The translations under genes and the position numbers were made by a program. The notes beneath the pieces were generated by a model. The model had not been told where the DNA came from, searched no databases, and worked only from the letters and a program-made list of their open reading frames with translations. Below, one piece after another: positions 25,901 to 37,968 of a DNA stretch of 64,000 bases. This DNA comes from Takakia lepidozioides (lineage: Eukaryota; Streptophyta; Takakiopsida; Takakiales; Takakiaceae), in NCBI GenBank assembly GCA_030704615.1, contig CM060732.1, positions 27,156,001-27,220,000 on the forward strand. The letters are read 5' to 3'. Every line of letters begins with the position of its first letter. The first letter of the stretch is position 1.

Positions 25901-26676
25901 CCACGAGACCGCGGTTGGGTCAAGTCAGGTTGGGTTAGGTTAGGGCAAGAGGTCCAACTTGCAGGGCTCGTCGTTCTCGCTCGGTCAAGGGCCGCCATCA
26001 ATGCACTGTTTCTTTAACGCTCTGTGTCCTTCATTGCTTTGCTTTGCTTTGCTTTGCTTTCCCTCAGGACGAAGTGTTTAAGTGAGGCGTCTTGAATGCT
26101 GGGGAGATACTCATGTCCTTGGAGTCTGCCTTGAATGCACACCGAGACAAGAGTGCTCAGTAAATGGCATTTAATGGCTTGGGATTCACTGCTCACTCAA
26201 GTATTTTCAGTCCTAGATCTGTGCATGGACGTATGGTGGGGCGTGCTGGCCTTCTGCCACAAGCTTAGACGAATGATTTGCAACCAGGTGATTACTCCAT
26301 ACTTATCCCAGTAGGATTCTAAACAAACCTGCTGCGTTTGTGAGGGAACGACGAGCGTTGTTGAAGTAGATCCCACATTTTTACAGTTCCGACAGGTTCG
26401 TCCCCCAAGATGACTTCACTCCGCCTTTCCACGGATAAAGCAGAATGCCCTCTCCAATTCTTACTCAGATTATCCACTGCACTGCAAATAGAAGTGGGAG
26501 CCGTCATAAACACCAGGTCTTATTTGTCCTGTTTAGAATTTTTGTTGACGTTGCTCTTCATTTCCAAACAGAGAGAAGGATACACTACTGTGCAGCAAGA
26601 GACACTGGAATCCATAAGAGAGGGAAAAAAAATTACGATACAATCCATCAGACCGCATACCACATGCGCAACAGAT
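16975..26676. other. Gene-poor interval between the SHINE-type gene and ATG5
   Basis: No gene could be supported. The first part must hold the 5' region of the AP2/ERF gene, transcribed leftwards. Other contents: a CCCTAA-like telomeric-type short run at 19631-19646, a GC-rich island at about 21,040-21,400 with open frames on both strands, a second GC-rich patch at about 25,640-25,900 and a (GCTTT)5 tract at 26036-26060. A pyrimidine-biased segment at about 24,870-25,200 leaves a 171-codon open frame (24733-25248) with no domain. The rightmost bases include the ATG5 3' untranslated region. Confidence 0.5.
26036..26060. repeat. (GCTTT)5 microsatellite
   Basis: Five perfect GCTTT units, about 620 bp downstream of the ATG5 stop codon in transcript orientation. 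Confidence 0.9.
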
Positions 26677-29600
26677 TCAATCCCCAGCTCCAGAATGCAG
26701 AACTGGAGCTACCCATGTGCATATGACAATTAAATGAATGAAGTGCTCTGGCCCAGACAAGTTTCTTGCCACCCACTGCAAGGGCAAATCAAGACTGGCT
26801 TCTATCCCCTGAATCCGAATGATTCCTTTGAAATCATCTAACCCTGCTGCCCCTGTGGTGCCCAAAACTCCTGCCATCTCACTGGTGGCCACATCAGAAA
26901 CTGCCTTTCCAAGATCAGGATATGTCAGACATCCTGGAGTCTCTTCGACTTCAATATCGTGTGGCTGAGCCCGGGAATCTTCCTCCTGAGACTCCTGTTG
27001 CGGATTTGGTGATATTTGAAGCTCTGGCATATCAACCTGCACCTGTGTCCTATTATCAAATGAAGGGGATGAAGGGTTGCTAGTTTCAAACGTTTCCTTG
27101 GGTCCTATGGTACTTTCATCACTTGAGGCTTCCGTTCCTTCTGCTTTCAAGTCCGGCGGTGATCTACCTAGTTGAGAAGGATAAGTTTCACAGCTTTTAC
27201 TATCAATCGTAGGTGCCTTGTAAGCTGCATCCCCAATTGCTGCCAATGGAGGAGAGAAGAGGTGTGGCACTGCCTTCAGCAAAGCGTCTCTCAACGTGAG
27301 CATAGTACCTGAAGAGACCATAAACATCCATTATAATATTTTTCATTGTTGTACTCTCAGAGTTGGTTTCTCTAAGCCAAATGTTGTACCTCCAAACATA
27401 CAATGGAGAATGTCATAACCTCCTCATCTTACAGATAGAGAACAAAACAAAAGCAGACCATCTTGGAAACTAAAGTCTTGGAAACTAGTACTCTTCTCGC
27501 AAGAACAGTTAACAACTTGAAAGCCATCCAAGTACTGAACTTAAGAGTAGCCCAGTTGCAATGGTACCTTCCTCTTTGGGAACATCAACTGGCCGAGTCA
27601 TATATCCCACCTCATCCCAACTTGCCACATGTGGCAAATCAAAAAACTCATCGAAATCCTGCTCTACTGTTCTTACATACACCCGCATAGGTATCCTTCC
27701 TGGCTTTCCACCTTCACTTCCTGCATGTTGCCATCTCCATTTGAACACGTCATTTGCATGCTGTATAAACCGTCGGTCATCTTTTCAGACTCAAATTGTC
27801 AGCTATTCTACGAAGACACTCAAGTTGCATGATAATGAGCATGGATGTAAGAACTAGGGAAGACCTCACCTTCACAACAAGCTGCCAAGTAAATGAGCGT
27901 GACACAATGTGCTGTCTCGGGCAACTTGGAAAAATAAGCAGATTCTCATAATCACGTGTGGCTCTCCATTACTGTAAGAACCACGAGTAGATCCCAAACA
28001 AAACTGCGCAGCGGGAATAGCAAAATGCAACACAGCCATGGCCATGTGAACAGCCAACATTTGAGGCACAGGACAGGAAAGCTCCTGCTCACACATAGTA
28101 GTAGAGTGCAGGGCTTGTTCTACCCTTTACCTGCTCTGCTTGACAGGGCACTGGAGTCACCTTCCCCTGTGCTCCGCTTCTGTGCATATCCCCAACCGCC
28201 AGTTCCTCCTAGAGAGCCCCCACCAAAGCCAAACGCAGGTCTCAAGCGTGCTGAAATTCGGTCATAGCCTTCAAGATCACCTGTAATGCACCAATTATTG
28301 AAAGCCAAGTATACCAGCATCTTCCACCTGATTTCGCAACTGAGAGCAATCAGGAACTAACAACTAATACCTTGACTGTGCCACTTCATAAAGACTTCTA
28401 ATGACATTGAAAGAACATACACAGGCAATGCATAAGACGAACTCTGCCAAGAGTTGCATGGTGTAACATAATTTGTTTCATTCAAGCCTGGCACACCAAT
28501 GAGCCTAAGTACCTTTCACCACACAGCGCCATAGCTCCGACTGATCCGACTGTGACATGTTCATCACACTTTTTGTGCTGCCATACATCACATACGATGC
28601 CTGCCACCCGCTGTTCCCATTTCAAAATGCAGTTCTTAGATTCCTACAGATGGTAGGAGAACAAACAGTTTAATTTGTATGAGAGGTATCCGTCGACAAC
28701 CCATCAATGGAGGAGTGGAACAATGATATCTTTTTAAGAACGAACCTTGACTTTGGAAACTTGTTCTTTTCAATCAATAGCTTGTGCTCTCTGAACATTA
28801 AATGAATACTTCCTATCTTTACCAAAAAACATCACTAATCATTTGCATGTATGCGTGTCACAGGCGTGTGGTAATAAAGTGGCTAGATTGGTTAGATTAG
28901 AGGGTCGTGAAGATAAACAACAGAGGGTGAGAGATTGAGGTATCACCTCTTTAAGAGTATTGATGAAATTCCATTTGACTGCCTCGTCCTCACAGAGAGT
29001 CAAAACATCTGATGGAAATGCTCGGAAGTGTACCTGCTATGACAAGAGAAGCACCATTGGTGTCTGTCTTCCAGTCTGCCTCTCTTTCAACACCCCCCCC
29101 CCCCCCCCCCCTTCTTTGTCGACTCTGATACCCTATAACTGAAGCTCTATAATAATACCAGGCCAGAACCTACCAGGCAGAAATGAATGTTGATCTATAC
29201 CACAAAACACATACCGTTAGGTTCCATGGCCGCTCAGGTTCCACACACAACAAATCAAACAACACACCTGTTGGAATGTGCCTGCCACCCATGAACCCCA
29301 GTTTTTCCAGCACCGCCACACCTTCAGACATAGATGAGAGAGAAGGGAATTTGACCGATCCCTGCCAGAGTTGTCTATGGGATACCAATGAGGAGACACC
29401 CTCCACGGGATACTAACCTTCCTGGAGCCCCACTGTTTTAGCGTATATGAATCCACCAAAACATACCACAGCATTGACACACAACCAACCTATCCAGTTA
29501 CAGGGCTTGGCCTATCTAATGTGCAAGAGAACTTTTAGCAAAATGAGGTTGCCTCCACTCATGCTCTAGCCCCTAGCTCAGACAAGGCAAATGTGGCCAA

Positions 29601-31854
29601 AAGAGTACCCAAAAGAGAGAAGTGAGCGTATTGATGCACAATGAAAGAAGAGACTAACAAATACCATTTGAGAGGCAAGCCTCGATAATCAAACCAGATA
29701 GTATCAGAACCAGGAGGCAGCACAGCCTTAAAATGGGGGCGGATGGCATCGACGAGCAGCGGCAGGTAGCCATTCCTTGGAGCCATAATCTGCAGTCCAC
29801 CACACGCACATAAGGGGTAGCTTAACCTATGGCAGGTACCTTAGCTTGGTCGTAATCCTACTGTCACAGAAACCACCTGCTCTGATAAGTAGGAAGGTAT
29901 GTATAACACAGGCATGTCCCTCGTAATATCAAAAGGTAAATTTACCAGCCTAAATCTCACCTTTAACACTGTGTGATAATGATCGTGAATTGAAGGAAGT
30001 TACCTCATAGTTTGATGACCAACACAGATATAGTAACTTCCCTGCAAGTGTGAAAGGTCCACAAAGTACTATCTTCAAACTGAGCTTATACAAGATTTCC
30101 ATGCCCAAGCAGGTATATTAGAAGATGGTACGGATACCAATATCTTGTCCAAAAAATCTGAAAACATAGGAGATGGTGCCAACATCATGGCTCATGGCTC
30201 ATGTCTATATGGAATTTGGACAGAATCAGCTTAACCACTTAGGAAGTTCGAATATATTATCGAACTTCCTTTCTTGCTCATTAAAAAGTTATAAGATCCC
30301 AATACCTAGGGCAAAATGCCGTGAAATTTTAGGTGAAGGTAGGGGATGTAGTTAGGAGCATGATTCAAGGCTCAAATTTTACCGATCTTGACGATTTTTC
30401 AGTTATGGGCAAAAGTTGGCGAGAGGTGCACATTTTGCATCCCAGGGTGAGAAACGTTTCAGTCCTTGAGAAAACCTATCACTTAAATCTAGACATGTAA
30501 TCAGCTGTTTGGAAACAGGCCTCAAGTCTTCAGCCATGGTGGATGACTTAAGAAATTGACGAGGTGTAGTTGTTTGATTTATCGGGAATCTCAAAATTTC
30601 CAGCATATCCTGAGCACTGCCTTGGAAGGGGAGACAATCACTGCAAGGTCATATTATTCAGGGACCACCTGAGTGGACGTGGGCCAGTAGAACCTTTAGG
30701 ATGGATATACTGAGAGAAAAGATGCTGAGGAAGCCCACCAGATAATTTTAGCATTGGTTCTGCTGTCCAATTTGGTCCAAATTACTACGATTTGTTCATT
30801 GGCGATGACAGGTTGTAGGTGGCATATAAGTGACAGAGAGAGAGAGAGAGAGAGAATGTGCTCATAAGACGACGTTTCCGTAGCCTTGTGGCCCTTGACC
30901 CCGCGCCCAGTTTGAGCGGAACACAAAGGGACAGAAATACCTTTGTCAGGGGCTGACACCGGCAGTATGACTTACCTTGAAGCAGACAAGTGATCCGAGT
31001 TTCCAGATATCCTCTAGAAATACCTTCACACAAACATCAATCTGCTATGTGTGTCTTCAGGCTGCTCACACATCAGGCATTGAAAATCTCCATTTCATCT
31101 CTGCATCAGTTTATTGTTCAAAGGTAGAATCTCTGCCCTGACATTAAAGACTGTACTCATGAGACGTTTTCCGTAGCCTTGTGGCCATAGACCCATGCCC
31201 AGTTTGGACGGAAACATAGGGAATAGACACTACCTTCATGAGGGGCTCACTCCAGTAGTGTGAGTACCTTGATATACGCAATCAGTTCAGGGTCATAGCC
31301 CTTCACACAAGCATCAATCTGCTGTGTGTGAGCAGCTCAAAAGTTAGGCCGCAACAGGGCCAGGACCTTAGGCTCAGCCTCCAGATTTTGAAAGTTGGGT
31401 TGTGGTGATGGAGTGTTGTTCTTGCTTATGCCCCCTTCATTCATTCTCTGAAGATCACAAAATTTCTCAACCCTAACCATATGTTGGTCAAATGATGTAA
31501 AGAAATTCAACCAGCAAATTGGAAGCGGATCATGTCAATAGAAGTAGCATCCGGTTTACATGATAAGTAATCTGGCCCTGAAATGGCTTGATGCAGCTGC
31601 TTGCGAGTAAGGAACAGAGAAGGAAAAAGAAATGAGAGGGCCACATGGATTAGTTTCTGTGGGATGATAAGAAGAAGAAGGGAGTTGGGGTGGGGAGAAA
31701 AAGACAACTGATGCGACCAAAAGCGACTAAAGAATTGGAAAATAAATACCAGAAAGGGAGATGGGCCAGGTAGCGTGGTGACTTCCGAAGGGTGGAGATC
31801 CAGGTGCAAGGGTATCGCACCCATCCACACATGCTTTCGCGCCTCCACTGCCAT
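26677..31854 (-). CDS. ATG5: ATG5, acceptor of ATG12 in autophagosome formation
   Basis: ATG5 is conjugated to ATG12 and, with ATG16, promotes ATG8 lipidation on autophagic membranes. Eight exons: 31854-31750, 29789-29665, 29281-29215, 29033-28947, 28600-28513, 28280-28131, 27780-27568 and 27308-26677. All phases fit and give 488 residues. Landmarks: the N-terminal HVWMGAIPLHLDLHPSEV, APRNGYLPLL and SDTIWFDYRGLPLKW, IPTGVLFDLL with PERPWNLT, VMNMSQSDQ, then RIPMRVYVRTVEQDFDEF and IRIQGIEASLDLPLQWV in the second ubiquitin-like fold. Lys127 (NTLKE) matches the Arabidopsis Lys128 used for ATG12 attachment. The exon 7 acceptor at 27781 is weak and chosen by phase. The last exon inserts about 139 acidic, Ser/Pro-rich residues (about 297-435) where Arabidopsis has about 35. 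The start is divergent from TRM10. Confidence 0.95.
29093..29111. repeat. C19 homopolymer, a G19 run in the ATG5 pre-mRNA
   Basis: Nineteen consecutive Cs on the plus strand lie inside ATG5 intron 3 (29214-29034, only 181 bp), about 60 bases before the 3' splice site in transcript sense. Confidence 0.9.
30835..30855. repeat. (AG)10 microsatellite in ATG5 intron 1
   Basis: About ten AG units, next to the left copy of the duplicated segment described for this intron. Confidence 0.9.
30863..31345 (-). repeat. Degenerate tandem duplication in ATG5 intron 1 with two exon-like cassettes
   Basis: Segments at about 30,863-31,060 and 31,155-31,345 align with each other: both carry TTTCCGTAGCCTTGTGGCC and, further on, CTTCACACAA followed by CATCAATCTGCT. 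On the minus strand each contains a stretch flanked by AG and GT. These are 31321-31268 (54 nt, starting QIDACVKGYDPELI) and 31044-30976 (69 nt, starting QIDVCVK, donor GTAAGT). Both are open in phase 0, which matches the phase of ATG5 exons 1 and 2. The sequence upstream of the first has an in-frame stop. I do not recognise the encoded peptide; it could be debris of another gene or of a transposable element. Confidence 0.55.
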
Positions 31855-32603
31855 TGCAACATCGTCTTCTCCTCTCCTCTCTCTCTCCTTCTTTCTCTCC
31901 CTCACCATTCCCTCCGATCTGGTGGTTCCCCTATCTCAACAACAACAACACCTACTCCCACTGGAAAAATCCTTCTCTCCTTCTCTCGTTTGCTCACATA
32001 TATGCACTGGATGCGCCCAATTCTCTTCGTCAAAACAACTGGCAACTTTGCTCTGCTGCAGATTGCTTGAAGAGAGCAAGAAAGAGGAGTGTTAACCCAG
32101 CACTATTTTAGGGTCCCACACATTTTAAAAATCCGTTCGTTCACTCACTTCCTTCGGTTCAAAGATGTATTCGTTCGTTCTTTGTCAGCGTCACCGTCAC
32201 TGGGTGACCGGTCACCTCTGCAGCACAGTTCACGCCATGGCCATCATGAATTGGGTGGGCCAAACTTCGAAAATCTGAAGAATTTTCGAACAGGGAGGCA
32301 CAGATGGGTGGGGCGCTGAGAGCAGGTCTTGCACAGTATGTGGGATGCATTCTGCACAGAACTCATGGGACGAGAGAGATACGAACGTCTAGGTTATTTG
32401 GTGGAGGAAAACGTAGAAGGTGGGATTGCGACCTAAGATTGAAGTCTCCAGATTCCTGGGAGACCAAGTCCAGTACTTATAATCGTGCAATAGAGTCTGG
32501 GTGCAGGGAGAGAAATGGGTCTGTTGTTCTACTCTTTAAAGCAGTAGAAGGATGCAAAATGCTAACATGTTACCCAGGAGTTTGTTCCTATTCCTCTTGG
32601 CAG
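31855..32603. promoter_or_regulatory. Shared divergent upstream region of ATG5 and TRM10
   Basis: 749 bp separate the two start codons. The ATG5 side has a CT-rich stretch (about 31,865-31,915), typical of a plant 5' leader. On the TRM10 side, a pyrimidine-rich tract ending TTGGCAG directly abuts the ATG at 32604, a good 3' splice site. A 5'-leader intron therefore probably lies in this region and the TRM10 transcription start is further left. Promoter function is inferred from position. Confidence 0.6.
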
Positions 32604-34477
32604 ATGATGTCTTACCGTCATGAGCCATCTAGTGCGTCTGGGGAAGTGGAAAAAGTGGAGAACAATGCTAGCGACGAGGGGATGGTGGTCGGATTGGCTC
32701 TCGAGGATGCAGAAAGGAGGTGAACAATAGAATATTCTCCTGAAGTTTTGTAGATTCAAAATCTCAAAAAATCGGTTTTCAGACACTCTATTTCAGATTA
32801 CGCAATTCTCTATTTGTAGATGCAGTGTGAAGTTCATGAATGGGAAGTAGGGTCAAAAGCCATTTGTCAAGACGTTTTCTGAGCTTTCGATTTGGTGTGA
32901 AGGTAGGGAATGAAAATTGAGTTCGCAGTTTTCTAGGCTCTCACGTATATATATTTATATGTATATTCTTATCCTTTTAGGACATTCCATGTTTGTCTTT
33001 CCAGACCTCTTTCAAAATCAGCTTTGAAACATGAATTGAAGAGGAAGAGGCACATGGAGAATAAGTTCCAAAGAAAAGCTCTGGAGAAGGAGAGGAAACT
33101 GCAGCAATTTGTAAAGAAGCAACAAGAGTGGCAATTCAAGCTTGCCAATCTTTCTGAGAAAGAATTGGAGGCAATCAGACAGACTGTCAGGGAGGCTTCA
33201 AATGCCCACAAGGAGGCACGGAATGTCCGGAGACACAAGCTCCAGGAGGCTATGCAGTCGGGCCAGAGAAGTATCGTGATAGATATGGAGTTCTGTGAAT
33301 TGATGGCATCCAAGCAGCTCAACAGCTTGATGCAACAAGTACGAAACTAGGAAAGAGTTTGGTGTAAATTGGGGGAGAGGATGGGGAGGTAAGGAAAATG
33401 GCAGAACTTTTCTATTCCAGAATCTTTGTGTATGATAGATTGGGTGTGTGAGCTAGTGAGTGAGAGGAGTGACATAGGTATGAAATCCAGAGTCAAAGTA
33501 TAGAGCACTTCCCTCTACCTAACAGAGATGCTTACACATAGACGGCAATTGCATGGTCATTCACACTCTAGCGGCCAGCCCAAGGAGGGACACAGGCCCC
33601 CACACACACAGCCAACCTCAAAAGTGGTCGCCTTTTAAACTGACAAATTAATAGCACTGCAACAGGTGAAATTGTCATATGGGGCAAATGCAAGAGCAGC
33701 CTCGCCATGCCACCTCTGGCTAACGGGCTGCACAGGCGTTATTCAGAAGAAACTTGACGAGGTTTCAGGGTCCAATCAATGGCTACTTAGCAAGGAAGTG
33801 GGATGCTGGTGGGAGGTGTTTGCCGCAAGAAAGACGGACCTTGTGTACTTAACACCAGATTCAGAAAATTTGCTAAGCACGATGGATCCAACCAAGATCT
33901 ACATAGTGGGTGGGTTGGTTGATCGAAACCAGTGGAGAAGAGCATCCCTGGAAAAAGCTGAGATGCATGGAATTGCTCATATGAAGCTCCCAATTGGAGA
34001 ACATTTGAAGATGTTAACTTCCCAGGTACGAATTTCTGTCTTCCCTCTGATCTTTCAAGTAAATGCCAATGTTGTGAAAAAGTTGCCAAGTTTGACAGCC
34101 TTTGGGAGCTGTTTGTTGGCAATTACTGGTACCTGTGAGCTTTCCCCCTCCCACTTCACGCAATGCCCTTCTTGCAGGTGCTGACAGTAAACCAGGTCGT
34201 CGAAATCCTCTTGCTCTATTCAGAGCTCGGGGAGTGGGGAAAGGCTCTTTCAAGGGTGATTCCCCAGAGAAAGAAAGAGGCTGAGGCTGGTCACTTTAAG
34301 ATCAATAGTGAGCAGAGCAATTTGCTGGAGAACATGGGGCCTATAGCTAGCAAGTCCTCAGCCCACGAATGCAGTAATATAGAAGCTCCACAGGGCAAGG
34401 ACTTCACCTCTACACAAGGGTTGAGCAAAAGTGAGCATCCAGGCAAACCAGCTTGGAGTGAGCTTGACGGAAGCTGA
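32604..34477 (+). CDS. TRM10: TRM10-type tRNA (guanine-9-N1) methyltransferase
   Basis: TRM10 is a SPOUT-fold enzyme that uses S-adenosylmethionine to methylate N1 of purine 9 in tRNA. Exons 32604-32719, 33005-33338, 33666-34025 and 34178-34477 join in phase to 369 residues. An acidic/Ser-rich start is followed by a strongly basic helical segment (about residues 44-120, from KHELKRKRH onwards), as in the family. The SPOUT core follows: RSIVIDMEF, VYLTPDSENLL (about 210-220), YIVGGLVDRN (about 229-238, with the conserved aspartate at 236), LPIGEHLKM, then VLTVNQVVEILLLY. The C-terminal tail (about 310-369) is polar. The ATG at 32604 sits immediately after a strong acceptor, so an upstream coding exon is not excluded; a second ATG follows at 32607. 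Divergent from ATG5, convergent with the BFN/UVR gene. Confidence 0.93.
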
Positions 34478-35247
34478 AGTTCATTCTTCAATTCAGCAAA
34501 CTATTTTAAATAGTCCCTTTTGCTATTGCTCATATCAACCTCCAGGGTTTAGAAAGAGCAGGAGTAGTATCAAGGTCGCCCTGCCCTGCTCTGAATAGGG
34601 TTGCTGCAATGGTGGCTTCGCCATGGACGTGATGTCAGAAATGTCATCAGCTGTGAAGCGGTGTTGCACTGTTCTGGGCACTATATGTCCACCACCAATC
34701 TCAGCAACCAGTCCTCAGCTTGAGAAGTTGTGCGGCCCCAACACCCTGCAGGACCCAGCCCTTGAAAGTGGGTGAAGTGGAGCCCCTTAAGGGTTGGATG
34801 TCGTCTCTGTGCTTTCACTCCAGTGCTTATCTTTGGGAAGCTTTGAGAATCACCTGTATTGACGTTTCAAGTCATCTTAGGATACCCTTATGCAGTTGCA
34901 GTTTAAGACCTTGAAGAAATTTCCTGGAATTTCTTTGGGACCCAGAATGGACACCTTCACTATTGGACTTTGATGAAGGTTTGCAGAGACTCCTACTTTG
35001 GCTTGATAACAGCCCATGTCACACCAGGTAGTGATAAAGGAAAAGGATCTAACCTGCTGGTATGTTGAAGTAAGCACATGGCACCAGCAGAACACCAAGG
35101 ATATCATATATGCTTTGACAGTGGCTTGCTGCAAATCTCAACCCCAACTTAAGAGTGGGGGCACTCTTAAACTTGTGGGCACTCTACCCTTAGTAGCCTG
35201 CTGCCTTGCAAATATGGATCGAGTTGGCCACCTGCAAGTTCAAGGAG
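34478..35247. other. Convergent 3' interval between TRM10 and the BFN/UVR gene
   Basis: 770 bp between two stop codons on opposite strands. It should contain both 3' untranslated regions. No further coding or repeat structure was recognised. Confidence 0.6.
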
Positions 35248-37968
35248 CTATAGCTTGAAGAAGATGCTCATTCGTTCTAGGTAAAGGGCTTTTAGACGCT
35301 GCAAAATATGCAACAGCTCCGTATCTATTTGTTTGTCATACAACATCAGTTCATGCTTTCTCCTTGCTGCCTCCTCATACTGCACATTTAAAGATCCCAC
35401 CAATCAGTCTCCGTTCAAGCTGCTTAAGAAGCCCTAATGATTGGGTGCGAGGCCACCACATGTGCTTGCTCTAGTTGGCAATTTAATGAAGCTGAATGCA
35501 AAATCAGCAACAAAGTGTTTATTTTATGCCCATCTATATTTGACATATTGCCAGGAGGGAGTAAGGCCTTGCCATCACAGACTCTGGATCCATTTTAGCT
35601 GAAGCAAAAGACAGTTCTCTAGGACACAAAAACGGAAAAACGGAACAAGCAAAATTTGCTCAAACTTTCCTGACCTGTTCAGTTTCTACTGCACGTGCTA
35701 GGGTTTTCTGCAGTTCTGACTGATGTACAGTGATTGAGTTCATTCGATTTGACAGCTCCCCCAGCCACTCCACATCACCATCTTGTTCACGTGCTGCCGG
35801 CAATTAAAGGCCACTTTAAGTAGACACCAAAAGTAATAGAATTCTTTGACCCCATCCTGAAGTGGTCCTTTCAGGATTCTTGTATCCCTTGTATCATGTC
35901 AATGCAGCAGCACACGTAGGACACAAAACTCAACTGCATTTAGAGATAAGAAATTCAGCTTCTACAAACTGTTGAAAGCCTCCTAAGAAGATTTCTGGTC
36001 TGAATAACTGGTCAAGCTATATGTGTTTGCTCAAACAAACTTCTGTACTGATAAAGAACAGTTGACCTCTAGAAAATTGATACCAATTCTCACAGATGGG
36101 GAAGCCAATTTCCAACATCACCAACCAAATGCTAAGAAAACACAATTCACTACTGGAAGGGCTTCACCCTGGACTGAAGTCTGATATTCTCACCCTTTGG
36201 GTTGATAAGCATGCGGTTGACAAAGTCGGCATTAGCTGCTGACAAGGCGTCTCGATTTAAGAAGAAAGGCAGCTGATATCGTAGTGCAACTGCAATCGCC
36301 TACAGAGAACTGACAACGGTAAGCACATGACAACAAACGTTCCCGTGACCCTACAGCCTTACGAGAAAGTTTCAGAAAACGTTTTTGAAGAATTATCAAG
36401 CTACCTGGTGGTACTTAGACTCCCAGATTTACAGTCAGTCCAAATTAGAATAGATGTGGCCACCAATTGATGGTTACCTGAGGAAATGTAGAAGCCACCT
36501 TCAGTCTCTCCCCTTTTCTTTCATCAAGCACAAGGAACTCCCCACCAGTTGTCTCGTTGTCCAATGAATAGACATATATCTTTTCAAGATCAAGATCTTT
36601 GAGATTGCCAAGCTCCTCCAATGCTGCACCCATGCTTGTGCCATGCCATCAGTCTTGAGAGCACTTGCAGGCTTCTATTATGCAAGCATTTGCCGTGTCT
36701 ATGTATGTCTATGTATGTGCATGTTTGTGTTTGCATCTGTTGTGTGTCAGTCCAGCTATCAACATCCAGTCTTCTGGAATTTGTATCCCTCACATTAGTG
36801 CATCAAGCATGTAATAGAGCATACTAATTGATCCTGCTAACACCTTAACAAACACATTGCCAGAAAACACAAGATAAGTTCTGTATTAACCCCTCAACCT
36901 CACACCTAATCAAAGTGGAGGAAAAGAGCCTGAGTTGCAGCCATAAGAGCAAGCACCATTTGGAAGGCCACCCTTTTCAACTGCAATCTTGATTGGCATG
37001 GCAGAGAGTCCATTAAGAAAAAGAGGAAATTCCAAGCTGCTGGCAGCAGAGGAAACTCTGGTGATTGGAACACATGTTAAACCCATGATTGACCCTGCAT
37101 AACACATCCATGCACCATTCATATGGCAGTAAACTGCATACATGTCCCTAATTTCATATAGAAGTGAAGATTGAGTTCTGAGGGCACGCCCCTGTCGGCC
37201 CCCTTTCCTCCTCTCTCTAAATTCGCTCTTGACCGGACTACAGACGGAGATCAGATCTCTTCTATAAATTCACCAGAAAAGAGATCTAGATCACTATTGC
37301 TTTCTGTTGACATAACCCATAAGAAACATGCAACGTTCAACGACGGATCTCACCCCGGATACCAGGACGCTGCCTTGCTTTCCCCTGCTAAGATATAGTT
37401 ACTTGTGCCTTAATTAAACAAAACTTTGCAATGTGATACAACACGATTCCGAACAGAAGTGTCTGGATTTCTTCTGATTTGATACTCACAGTCACGTAAA
37501 CCTGACTTCACAAAATTATATGTGCGTGTGAAAGCACGTTTCTGTTATACTGGCCATGCTTACCACTATATTGGATCCTGCAATTGGTATATTAACATAC
37601 ACAGAGCATCAATCACAAGAATTACCGTGGTCCACGTTGTGCAAGGATGAGGCCATGACCTGCAAAAATTTGGTGCCATCCGCTGCAATCTCGACATACT
37701 CTGCAAGGGAAATTCCTCCCTTCCCTGGCTCTCTACATCCATCGCCCCAGCTTGCACTTACACAAAACTTTCTCCTTGATGTGGCCAGCACATCAACTCG
37801 GGAGCAAAACACTCTCCCATGTGCAATCCGAACTGTAATCAGCCTCGATAGTTTCGAAGACTTCAAATTGGACTTAGAGAGGTAGAGAATTTCAAGGGAC
37901 AAGGGACATGAGAGAGAGCGATGAACTCGTAGCTCCAAGGGGCAGAGAGGAGGCGGCGTAAGCGCCAT
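35248..37968 (-). CDS. Probable plastid BFN/DUF151-like protein with C-terminal UVR motif
   Basis: Five exons, 37968-37626, 36623-36478, 36299-36194, 35793-35675 and 35379-35248, fit splice consensus and phase and give 281 residues. The first about 70 residues are Ser/Arg/Leu-rich with few acidic residues, suggesting a plastid transit peptide. Residues about 129-185 resemble the bifunctional-nuclease (BFN, DUF151) fold of plant BBD proteins: LEKIYVYSLDNE, then FPQAIAVALRYQLPFFLNRD, matching the family pattern RPSDAIALALR..PIF. Residues 239-281 (YEEAARRKHELM) look like a UvrB/UvrC (UVR) motif, also seen at the end of BBD proteins. BBD proteins act in wound and defence responses; I do not transfer that role. 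Exon 1 to exon 2 spans a 1 kb intron, so a missed in-phase exon is possible. It shares a 201-bp upstream region with RPT1. Confidence 0.7.

Noticed and set aside
36910-37143. Minus-strand frame between exons 1 and 2 of the BFN/UVR gene as an extra exon
   Set aside because: No acceptor/donor pair in matching phase, and the sequence shows no family similarity; exons 1 and 2 already join cleanly in phase 1.
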